From: Atopobiaceae bacterium
GTDB lineage: Bacteria; Actinomycetota; Coriobacteriia; Coriobacteriales; Atopobiaceae
Assembly (NCBI GenBank): GCA_017460265.1
Contig: JAFUBJ010000341.1
Span: 1 to 7,462 of the forward strand
DNA length: 7,462 nt
Reading direction: 5' to 3'
A program made the position numbers and the translations under genes. Positions 1-5,271 of the stretch are shown one piece after another. The notes beneath the pieces are model-generated. The model searched no databases. It saw only the letters and a list, made by a program, of their open reading frames with translations, and was not told the origin of the DNA. Within the stretch, counting starts at the first letter, position 1. Every line of letters begins with the position of its first letter.

Positions 1-333
1 CGCATTGGGAACAACTCCTATTACGCCTGCGTGGGAGGGGCCAATCCCATGCGTGCCCTGGTGGCAGACCTTGTTGACGGAACTGATGAGGTGCACCGCA
101 TCAGCGAGAATGGCCTCTACACCCGCGCCCGCCCCGCGCTCGTGAGGCGCTACCTCACCGACGAGGCGCTGCGGAGCGAGTTCGACCAGATCGTCCGTGC
201 CCGCAAGGTCGCAAATCCCATGCGCTATCCAGCGGATACGCTGCGAGCACGCCTGGTGGGAAAGGCCATGGAGCTCAACTACGACCGCAAGTTTGCGCGC
301 TACTACCCAAAGCCCACCGACACCTCATTCTGA
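1..333 (+). CDS. 3' end of an unidentified protein (partial)
   Basis: The reading frame is open from the first base of the window to the TGA at 331-333 and gives 110 residues, starting RIGNNSYYAC. An in-frame GTG at position 31 has no ribosome-binding site before it, so the real start is very probably upstream of the window. Codon use matches the neighbouring genes, with G/C at most third positions. The visible part is rich in Arg, Asp and Ala, has no signal peptide, membrane segment or cysteine cluster, and ends in KPTDTSF. The short string ANPMR occurs twice, near residues 15 and 72, probably by chance. I do not recognise the family and assign no function. The following gene has its own promoter-like signal, so the two are probably not one operon. 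Confidence 0.75.
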   Translation, partial: RIGNNSYYACVGGANPMRALVADLVDGTDEVHRISENGLYTRARPALVRRYLTDEALRSEFDQIVRARKVANPMRYPADTLRARLVGKAMELNYDRKFARYYPKPTDTSF

Positions 334-351
334 TCGAAAAGGACGCTGACT

Positions 352-386
352 CACACGCTAAGACATGGGGTGAGCATGTGTGTTTT
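352..386 (+). terminator. weak candidate terminator after the first gene
   Basis: CACACGCT (352-359) can pair with AGC-AT-GTGTG (373-382), leaving a two-base AT bulge, and the stem is followed directly by TTTT (383-386). The stem is imperfect and not very GC-rich, so this is a weak intrinsic-terminator candidate, supported mainly by its place 19 nt after the stop codon at 333. Confidence 0.25.
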
Positions 387-405
387 CGTTCTCCCAGCAT
401 CTTGG

Positions 406-414
406 TGGTATGAT
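406..414 (+). promoter_or_regulatory. extended -10 promoter candidate for the first NlpC/P60 gene
   Basis: TGGTATGAT at 406-414 reads as an extended -10 element: the TG dinucleotide, one base, then TATGAT (5 of 6 matches to TATAAT). No good -35 hexamer lies 16-18 nt upstream; the area around 383-391 is T-rich (TTTTCGTTC). Extended -10 promoters commonly tolerate a poor -35. Transcription would begin near 421, giving a leader of about 70 nt before the ATG at 490. Confidence 0.45.
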
Positions 415-451
415 GGTGGGCCTATTCTGACCGTTTTCGATCGATTCCATG

Positions 452-474
452 TTGCCGACGCACCTTGTCGGCAA
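452..474 (+). promoter_or_regulatory. leader hairpin just upstream of the ribosome-binding site
   Basis: TTGCCGAC (452-459) and GTCGGCAA (467-474) form a perfect 8-bp stem with a 7-nt loop. It sits inside the predicted untranslated leader and ends 5 nt before the GGAGG at 480-484. No T-run follows, so it is not an intrinsic terminator. It could stabilise the mRNA, affect ribosome access or act as a protein operator; nothing in the sequence decides between these. Confidence 0.4.
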
Positions 475-489
475 GGCTTGGAGGATTGA

Positions 490-1767
490 ATGTATAACGA
501 CCAACGACCGCTGGTGCGTCGTGGCATTTCCCTGCTCATAGCAGGTTCGCTTGCTCTCACGCCGGCACTTGTGCCCATGAGCGCCTTCGCAACGTCTTCC
601 TCAGAGCTCCAGCAGGAGCTTGCCGCCGCCACGGCCCAGCTCGACTCACTCCAGGCGACGCTCGACCAGGCCGAGGCGGAGCTGGGCAAGACCAACTACG
701 AGCTTGATGTGACCCGCGAGGAGATGGCCGCCCTCGAGCAGCAGATCGCGGACACCCAGGCTCAGCTCGTCGTGGCGCGCGAGCACCTCTCGAGCGTCAT
801 CGAGTCCACCTACAAGCAGGGCACGCCCAACCTTGTGGACCTCTTCCTTGGCGCCGAGAGCTTTGACGACCTCGTGTCGCGCATCTATTACGCAAACAAG
901 GTGTCTGCCGCCCAGAAGGACGCCATCGAGACGGTGACCACCCTTCAGGCCTCCCTCGAGAGCGACCAGGAGGCGCTGCGCATCCACGAGGAGGAGCTGT
1001 CGGCACTTCTCGAGTCCCAGCAGGCACAGCAGGCCGAGGCGGAGGCTGCCGCGGCAGCCCAGGCCGCCTACATCGGCCAGCTCTCTTCCGAGCTTCAGGC
1101 TGCCATCGCTGCCGAGCGCGCCGCCGCCGCCGAGGCGTCACGCGCTGCGGCCGAGCAGGCACGGCAGGAGGAGGCCGCCAAGCGCGCGCAGGACCAGTCT
1201 GACTCCTCAGGTGGGTCCACGAGCACGGATTCCGGCTCCAATTCCAGTTCGGATTCCGGCTCCAGCTCCGAGTCCACTCCCGACCCCGAGCCCACCTATG
1301 TCGAGCCCGAGCCTGAGCCCGTATACTATGACCCCACTCCGGTCAACACGACCCCCACGCCCTCCTATGACTCGTCCGGCAGCCTGCACGACATCGCGCT
1401 CTCTGCCGCCCTCTCCCAGGTGGGCAAGCCCTACGGCCATGACAACAACGGCAGCAACTGGGACTGCAACGGCCTGACCAACTGGGCGTGGGCCCAGGCG
1501 GGCGTCTCCATCCCCTATGCCTCCGGCCACTCTTCCTACGGCCAGTTCCAGTGGATGAAGAGCAGCGGCCGCTATGTGTACTCCATCGGACAGCTTTCGC
1601 CTGGCGACCTCGTGTTCTTCTCGTATGACGGCGGAGCCACCTGCTATCACGTGGCAATGTACGTGGGCGGCGGCATGGTCGTGCACGCCCTGAGCTACTC
1701 TCAGGGCATCCAGGTGACGCCCCTTGATTGGTGCGACGGATTCTGCGGCGGCGGCTCGCCGGTGTAG
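490..1767 (+). CDS. secreted NlpC/P60 peptidoglycan hydrolase with PcsB/CwlO-like coiled coil
   Basis: Predicted exported cell-wall endopeptidase of 425 residues. The ATG at 490 follows GGAGG (480-484) by 5 nt. A Sec signal peptide covers residues 1-34 (basic start, hydrophobic core, cleavage after AFA). Residues about 36-235 are Ala/Glu/Gln-rich coiled coil of the PcsB/CwlO type, including the conserved insert near 107-138 (TYKQG, then FLGAESFDDLVSRIYYANK). Residues 236-295 are a low-complexity Ser/Gly then Pro/Glu linker. The NlpC/P60 domain covers about 298-425: nucleophile Cys326 in DCNGL, His387 in YHVAMYVG and His399 in VVHA fit the family's Cys-His-His triad. Departures from the family are Asn instead of Ser after the catalytic Asp-Cys, no YxWGG box (KPYGHDNNG instead), and extra cysteines 385, 415 and 419. 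Family knowledge suggests cleavage of the peptide stem of peptidoglycan; in PcsB and CwlO the coiled coil is controlled by FtsEX, which is only inferred here. A paralogue lies downstream at 1995. Confidence 0.93.
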   Translation: MYNDQRPLVRRGISLLIAGSLALTPALVPMSAFATSSSELQQELAAATAQLDSLQATLDQAEAELGKTNYELDVTREEMAALEQQIADTQAQLVVAREHLSSVIESTYKQGTPNLVDLFLGAESFDDLVSRIYYANKVSAAQKDAIETVTTLQASLESDQEALRIHEEELSALLESQQAQQAEAEAAAAAQAAYIGQLSSELQAAIAAERAAAAEASRAAAEQARQEEAAKRAQDQSDSSGGSTSTDSGSNSSSDSGSSSESTPDPEPTYVEPEPEPVYYDPTPVNTTPTPSYDSSGSLHDIALSAALSQVGKPYGHDNNGSNWDCNGLTNWAWAQAGVSIPYASGHSSYGQFQWMKSSGRYVYSIGQLSPGDLVFFSYDGGATCYHVAMYVGGGMVVHALSYSQGIQVTPLDWCDGFCGGGSPV

Positions 1768-1801
1768 CGTCCCTGCGCATGCCAACGAGGCATCTTTCGG
1801 A

Positions 1802-1839
1802 GGACGGCAATTGCGGCACGCCACAATTGCCGTCCATTT
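1802..1839 (+). terminator. strong hairpin after the first NlpC/P60 gene, probable terminator
   Basis: GGACGGCAATTG (1802-1813) and CAATTGCCGTCC (1824-1835) form a perfect 12-bp stem with a 10-nt loop, 34 nt after the stop codon. The stem is followed by ATTTGGTTAT, a modest T-rich stretch and not a full T-run. The stem strength and position favour a transcription terminator. It should separate transcription of the two hydrolase genes at least partly. Confidence 0.65.
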
Positions 1840-1920
1840 GGTTATGTCCCCCACCCATTCAGCTACCGTCCACAAATGTCCAGAGGCCGTGAAGCCCTTA
1901 TGAAAGAGGCGTGTAGCGTT

Positions 1921-1949
1921 TTGCCATGGCTCACGCCCTTCTGTACCGT
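1921..1949 (+). promoter_or_regulatory. possible promoter for the second NlpC/P60 gene
   Basis: TTGCCA at 1921-1926 matches the -35 consensus at 5 of 6 positions. Seventeen bases later TACCGT (1944-1949) matches the -10 consensus at only 3 of 6; the overlapping CGTAAT (1947-1952) matches better but is 20 nt away. The call rests mostly on the -35 and on the need for a promoter after the 1802-1839 hairpin. The rest of the 1768-1994 gap shows no further gene or structure. Confidence 0.3.
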
Positions 1950-1994
1950 AATGCACACCCGTCTTTTCGACCTCGGCAGCCAAAGGAGGCGTTC

Positions 1995-3206
1995 ATGAGA
2001 GCCATATCCGGTCGACACTCGACAATGCGGCGCGTCATAGCGGCAACGCTTGCGCTCTCCCTCGCAGCTGCACCCATCACCACCTACACGGGGATTGCGT
2101 ACGCTGCAAGCTCCGAAGAGATTCAGGCGCAGCTTGACGAGGCCTATGCCGTGCTCGACGACCTCGCCTATTCCGCCCAAGTCGCCGAGGCAGAGCTCGG
2201 CAAGGCCAACTACGACCTCGACGTCACGCGCGAAGAGATTGCACGGCTCGAGGAGGAGATCGAGGCAAACAAGCAGCTCTTGGCAGAGAAGAAGGAGTCC
2301 CTCTCCGGACAGGTCAGGGCCTCGTACAAGAGCGGTCCTGCCGGGATGATCGAAGTCATCTTGGGCTCGGCGAGCTACGACGACTTTGTCACGCGCCTCT
2401 TCTATGCCAACCGCATCAGCAACCAGCTTGCGAAGACCATCGACGAGATCGAGGTGCTGCGCGAGCAGCTCGACCAGCAGCAGAGCGACCTCGAGCAGCG
2501 CGAGGTGGAGCTGGAGGAGCAGGTTGCCGCTGCCGAAGAGGCCCTCGCGGCCATGGAGGCGGCGCAGGCTGAGCAGGCAGCCTACATCGATCAGCTGTCC
2601 GAGGAGCTGAAGGAAGCCATCGAGGAGGAGCGTCGCAAGGCAGCCGAGGAAGCCCGTCGCAAGGCCGAGGAGGAGGCTCGCAAGGCCGCCGAGGACGAGG
2701 CGCGTCGCAAGGCCGAGGAGGAGGCCGCCGCAGCTGCGGCCGCAGCCGCGGCTTCCGGGGACGACGGCTCGTCTGACTACAGCTACACCGTCGACACCTC
2801 CACCTCAAGCGACGAACGACGCACCATTGCCGTCAACGCGGCCCTCTCGCAGGTCGGCCTCGCCTACGTCTGGGGCGAGCAGATTCCCGGCGTTGGCTTT
2901 GACTGCAACGGCCTCACCAACTGGGCGTGGGCCCAGGCCGGCGTGACCATACCCTACACGTCCGGACACTCTAGCTATGGCCAGTTCCAGTGGCTGAAGG
3001 CATCGGTGCGCTGGGTCACGAACGTCAGCCAGCTCCAGCTCGGCGACCTCGTGTTCTATTCATATGACGGTGGCTACACCTGCTATCACGTGGCCATGTA
3101 CATCGGCAACGGCAACATCGTCCATGCCTGCGACTATCGCCATGGCATCTGCGTGTGGCCCATCAACGAGTGCTCGGGCTTCTGTGGCGGCGGCTCGCCC
3201 ATCTAG
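1995..3206 (+). CDS. second secreted NlpC/P60 peptidoglycan hydrolase, tandem paralogue
   Basis: Predicted exported cell-wall endopeptidase of 403 residues. The ATG at 1995 is chosen because AAAGGAGG (1982-1989) precedes it by 5 nt and it places a signal peptide at the N-terminus (residues 1-37, cleavage after AYA). An in-frame ATG at 1926 lacks a ribosome-binding site and would put 23 non-hydrophobic residues before the signal. Residues about 39-250 are coiled coil of the PcsB/CwlO type, with the conserved insert near 111-142 (YKSG, then VILGSASYDDFVTRLFYANR). The part at 211-253 is highly charged (RRKAEEEAR-type repeats) ending in poly-Ala, unlike the Ser/Pro linker of the upstream paralogue. 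The NlpC/P60 domain covers about 277-403: YVWGE, nucleophile Cys304 in DCNGL, His365 in YHVAMYIG and His377 in IVHA. Extra cysteines are at 363, 379, 386, 393 and 397. The tail GFCGGGSPI nearly repeats that of the paralogue. A racemase follows 17 nt after the stop, so the two are probably cotranscribed. FtsEX control is inferred from PcsB/CwlO. Confidence 0.93.
   Translation: MRAISGRHSTMRRVIAATLALSLAAAPITTYTGIAYAASSEEIQAQLDEAYAVLDDLAYSAQVAEAELGKANYDLDVTREEIARLEEEIEANKQLLAEKKESLSGQVRASYKSGPAGMIEVILGSASYDDFVTRLFYANRISNQLAKTIDEIEVLREQLDQQQSDLEQREVELEEQVAAAEEALAAMEAAQAEQAAYIDQLSEELKEAIEEERRKAAEEARRKAEEEARKAAEDEARRKAEEEAAAAAAAAAASGDDGSSDYSYTVDTSTSSDERRTIAVNAALSQVGLAYVWGEQIPGVGFDCNGLTNWAWAQAGVTIPYTSGHSSYGQFQWLKASVRWVTNVSQLQLGDLVFYSYDGGYTCYHVAMYIGNGNIVHACDYRHGICVWPINECSGFCGGGSPI
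2625..2729 (+). repeat. degenerate in-frame repeat coding a charged helix
   Basis: Units built on CGTCGCAAGGC recur within the second hydrolase gene at 2631, 2655 and 2703, with a shortened copy (CTCGCAAGGC) at 2677. Spacing is 21-27 nt. They encode RRKAAEEA, RRKAEEEA, RKAAEDEA and RRKAEEEA, a continuous charged alpha-helix between the coiled coil and the catalytic domain. Such repeats can expand or contract by slippage; the upstream paralogue has none here. Confidence 0.5.
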
Positions 3207-3223
3207 CGAGGAGGTTTCCCGGC

Positions 3224-3949
3224 ATGAACACGCCCATCCTTGGCATCATCGGCGGCGTTGGACCCCTTGCCACCGCCTACTTCATGGAAGCCCTCATCAA
3301 GAGGACCCCTGCCGCCACCGACCAGCAGAACATGCCCATGATCGTATTCAACGATCCGCAGATCCCCGATCGCACCTCCTACATCCTCGACCACTCCTGC
3401 CCCAACCCCGTCCCCGAGATGGCCAAGGTGGCACGCTGGCTCGAGGATGCAGGGGCAGACTTCATAGCCATCCCCTGCAACACGGCCCATTACTTCTATG
3501 ACGAGATCGTCCGGTCGGTCTCCATCCCGGTCCTGAACATCATGCACGAGACGGCAATGCGCATCGCGCAGACGCCCGACGTGCATGTGGTTGGATTGCT
3601 TGCCACCGAAGGCACCGCGCGCTCCGGCGTGTTCCAGGACATCTTCGAGCAGATGGGGCTTTCCGTTATCGTCCCCGACGACGACTCGCAGGAAGTCATC
3701 TCGGAGCTCATCTACGGGCAGGTCAAGGCCAATCAGCCCTACGATGTCCAGGCGTTTCTCTTAGAGGCGGACAAGCTCCGCGAGCGGGGATGCGACGCAG
3801 TCGTCGTGGGCTGCACCGAGCTATCGGTCATCTACCAGGACCTCACCGAGCGTCCCTCATGGCTCTTTGACTCGCTCGACATCCTTGCCGAGCGCTGCGT
3901 ACAGGTCTACCTTGCCGCTCGCGCGGCAGGCGGCAACGTGGAGATGTAG
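3224..3949 (+). CDS. aspartate/glutamate racemase family protein
   Basis: Cytoplasmic amino-acid racemase of 241 residues, a usual length for the PLP-independent Asp/Glu racemase family, which uses two cysteines as acid/base catalysts. Both are present: Cys85 in IPCNTAHY and Cys197 in VVGCTELS. The N-terminal GIIGGVGPLATAYFMEAL is typical of the aspartate racemase branch (RacD/YgeA type), so L-aspartate is the likeliest substrate; L-glutamate or a broader specificity cannot be excluded. The ATG at 3224 follows GAGGAGG (3208-3214) by 9 nt. An earlier in-frame ATG at 3155 would overlap the hydrolase gene by 52 nt and lacks a good ribosome-binding site. The gene lies 17 nt behind a secreted peptidoglycan hydrolase, which suggests the D-amino acid is used in peptidoglycan, for example in a cross-bridge. 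That role is inferred. Its stop codon is only 5 bp from that of the convergent hisI. Confidence 0.9.
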   Translation: MNTPILGIIGGVGPLATAYFMEALIKRTPAATDQQNMPMIVFNDPQIPDRTSYILDHSCPNPVPEMAKVARWLEDAGADFIAIPCNTAHYFYDEIVRSVSIPVLNIMHETAMRIAQTPDVHVVGLLATEGTARSGVFQDIFEQMGLSVIVPDDDSQEVISELIYGQVKANQPYDVQAFLLEADKLRERGCDAVVVGCTELSVIYQDLTERPSWLFDSLDILAERCVQVYLAARAAGGNVEM

Positions 3950-3954
3950 AGGGA

Positions 3955-4314
3955 TTACGCAAGCTCGCGATAGAAGCAGCTCCTATGCCCCGTGTGGCAG
4001 GCAGGACCCGGGGAGTCGACCTCAATGACAAGCGTGTCCGCGTCGCAGTCGACCAACACGCGCCTGACCTGCTGCATGTTTCCGCTCGTGGCGCCCTTGT
4101 TCCACAGCTCCTGCCTCGAACGCGACCAGAACCACGTGGTCCCCGTCTCAAGCGTGAGCCGAAGCGACTCCTCGCTCATCCAGGCGACCATCAAGACCTC
4201 GCCTGACCCCACCTGCTGCACGACCGCCGGAATGAGCCCGTTGGCATCAAACTTGAGCGTCACCTCATGAGCCAAGCAGCCACGCACCTCTTCCCCCGCA
4301 TACATTCCTGACAT
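3955..4314 (-). CDS. hisI: phosphoribosyl-AMP cyclohydrolase
   Basis: HisI opens the adenine ring of phosphoribosyl-AMP to give ProFAR, the third step of histidine synthesis. The protein has 119 residues, the size of a stand-alone cyclohydrolase with no fused HisE pyrophosphohydrolase domain. Family motifs are clear: VAWMSEES (43-50), WFWSRSRQELWNKG (61-74), the metal-binding DCDAD (89-93) and PACHTGHRSCF (105-114). The expected zinc cysteines are 90, 106 and 113. The start at 4314 is chosen because AAGGAG lies 6 nt upstream on the - strand; the frame continues up to 4398, but that extension runs into the inverted-repeat element and has no family similarity. The gene is the last of the his run but stands 189 nt behind hisF, an unusual distance since the other his genes here touch or overlap. 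I see no convincing promoter of its own in the gap. Confidence 0.95.
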   Translation of the reverse strand: MSGMYAGEEVRGCLAHEVTLKFDANGLIPAVVQQVGSGEVLMVAWMSEESLRLTLETGTTWFWSRSRQELWNKGATSGNMQQVRRVLVDCDADTLVIEVDSPGPACHTGHRSCFYRELA

Positions 4315-4376
4315 AGAAAACTCCTTCAGAACAAGGTCGGTCCGCCCTAATGAGCGGCCAGGAATTCTGTCGTGTA

Positions 4377-4496
4377 AGGCCCGGAATGAAGGGGTCACCG
4401 CTCAGACAGTCCTCGCCTCAGGTCGGCTGACGCCGCGCAGGGCGCGGCTACCGACCTGGGCTGCGGAACTCGCGTTGACCCTTTCATTCCGGGCCT
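4377..4496. repeat. 120-nt inverted-repeat element between hisF and hisI
   Basis: Arms at 4377-4397 and 4476-4496 are inverted copies of 21 bp (left arm begins AGGCCCGGAATGAAGGGG) with one mismatch at 4391/4482. Three more pairs, 4399-4401 with 4472-4474, extend the stem. Inside are a second perfect stem, CAGGTCGG (4419-4426) with CCGACCTG (4451-4458), and a third, GCCGCGC (4432-4438) with GCGCGGC (4442-4448), closing on a 3-nt loop. The whole can fold into one long rod on either strand. No T-run follows it on either side, so it is not a standard terminator. No obvious target-site duplication flanks it. Size and terminal inverted repeats resemble ERIC, Correia or other miniature elements; a structured RNA or an mRNA processing site is also possible. 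The rest of the 4315-4503 gap holds only the hisI ribosome-binding site. Confidence 0.85.
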
Positions 4497-4503
4497 CATG
4501 CCA

Positions 4504-5271
4504 CTAGAAGTCCAACCTCACCGGGATCCCCTGCGCAGCCATGTACTCCTTCACCTGCCGCACGGAGAACGTGCCAAAGTGGAAGACGCTTGCGGCAAGC
4601 ACCGCGTCCGCCTCCCCCTCGATGATGCCCTCGGCAAAGTGCTCCAGTTCGCCCACGCCACCCGAGGCAATGACAGGGATGGGCACGGCCCGTGCGACCG
4701 CACGGGTGAGTGCCAGGTCAAAGCCGTCCTTGGTGCCGTCACGGTCCATGCTGGTGAGGAGAATCTCCCCTGCTCCGCGCTTGGCGGCCTCAGTCGCCCA
4801 CTCCACGGCATCGATGCCCGTGGCGACGCGACCTCCCGCCAGGTACACCTCCCACTTGTCGGCCTTGCCCACGCGCTTGGCGTCGATGGCGCAGATGACC
4901 GCCTGGCTTCCGAAGGCGATGGAAGCCTGTGTAAGGAGCGTCGGATCCTTGACCGCGGCGGAGTTGAACGACACCTTGTCGGCGCCAGCGGCAATCATGC
5001 GGCGCGCGTCGGCAACCGTCTTGAAGCCACCCCCGACGGTATAGGGAATGCGTAGCTCTTCGGCGGCGTGGGAGGCAAGGTCGATCGTGGTGGCACGGTC
5101 GTCTGAGGTGGCGGTGATGTCAAGGAAGACGACCTCGTCAGCTCCCTCGCGGTCGTAGGCGCTCGCCAGCTCAACAGGATCTCCCGCGTCACGCAGGTCA
5201 ACGAAGTTCACGCCCTTGACGACGCGGCCGTCCTTGACGTCAAGGCAGGGAATGACTCGCTTGGTCAGCAT
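4504..5271 (-). CDS. hisF: imidazole glycerol phosphate synthase, cyclase subunit
   Basis: HisF takes the ammonia released by HisH and converts PRFAR into imidazole glycerol phosphate and AICAR, the latter feeding purine synthesis. The 255-residue protein is a full-length (beta/alpha)8 barrel. The two catalytic aspartates of the family are visible: Asp11 in IPCLDVKDGRVVKG and Asp130 in VICAIDAKR. Phosphate-binding and barrel motifs follow the family: TVGGGFKT (78-85), DKVSFNSAAV (98-107), SMDRDGTKDGFD (174-185) and ASGGVGELEHF (202-212). The ATG at 5271 has GGAGG 7 nt upstream on the - strand and overlaps the end of hisA by 7 nt, so translation is probably coupled. Its partner hisH lies two genes upstream in the same run. 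The inverted-repeat element begins 7 nt after its stop codon. Confidence 0.98.
   Translation of the reverse strand: MLTKRVIPCLDVKDGRVVKGVNFVDLRDAGDPVELASAYDREGADEVVFLDITATSDDRATTIDLASHAAEELRIPYTVGGGFKTVADARRMIAAGADKVSFNSAAVKDPTLLTQASIAFGSQAVICAIDAKRVGKADKWEVYLAGGRVATGIDAVEWATEAAKRGAGEILLTSMDRDGTKDGFDLALTRAVARAVPIPVIASGGVGELEHFAEGIIEGEADAVLAASVFHFGTFSVRQVKEYMAAQGIPVRLDF

Noticed and set aside
434..442. TTTTCGATC, inverted copy of GATCGAAAA at 332-340
   Set aside because: Nine bases about 100 nt apart, with a common GATC-type core and no further pairing; likely chance.
334..489. c-di-AMP (ydaO-type) riboswitch, often found before wall-hydrolase genes in actinobacteria
   Set aside because: The predicted leader is only about 70 nt, shorter than that riboswitch, and contains one simple hairpin with no recognisable ydaO core. 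The 1768-1994 gap also shows none.
1207..1983. 258-residue open frame on the - strand across the first hydrolase gene
   Set aside because: It is antisense to a well-supported gene, has no ribosome-binding site or recognisable domain, and its Gly/Val/Arg/Ala-rich composition is what the reverse of GC-rich coding DNA gives.
1926..1994. 23-residue N-terminal extension of the second hydrolase
   Set aside because: No ribosome-binding site precedes 1926, whereas AAAGGAGG stands 5 nt before 1995 and the signal peptide then begins at the N-terminus.
4315..4398. 28-residue N-terminal extension of HisI
   Set aside because: It would start inside the left arm of the inverted repeat, and the AAGGAG 6 nt before the ATG at 4314 marks a better start that fits family length.
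4377..4496. Intrinsic terminator of the hisCBHAF transcript
   Set aside because: The structure is far longer than a terminator, has large internal stems, and is followed by no T-run on either strand. A role in ending or processing the mRNA by other means remains possible.
4498..5055. 185-residue + strand frame starting next to the inverted-repeat element, opposite hisF
   Set aside because: It starts next to the element by chance and is antisense to hisF; no Shine-Dalgarno sequence or domain is visible.
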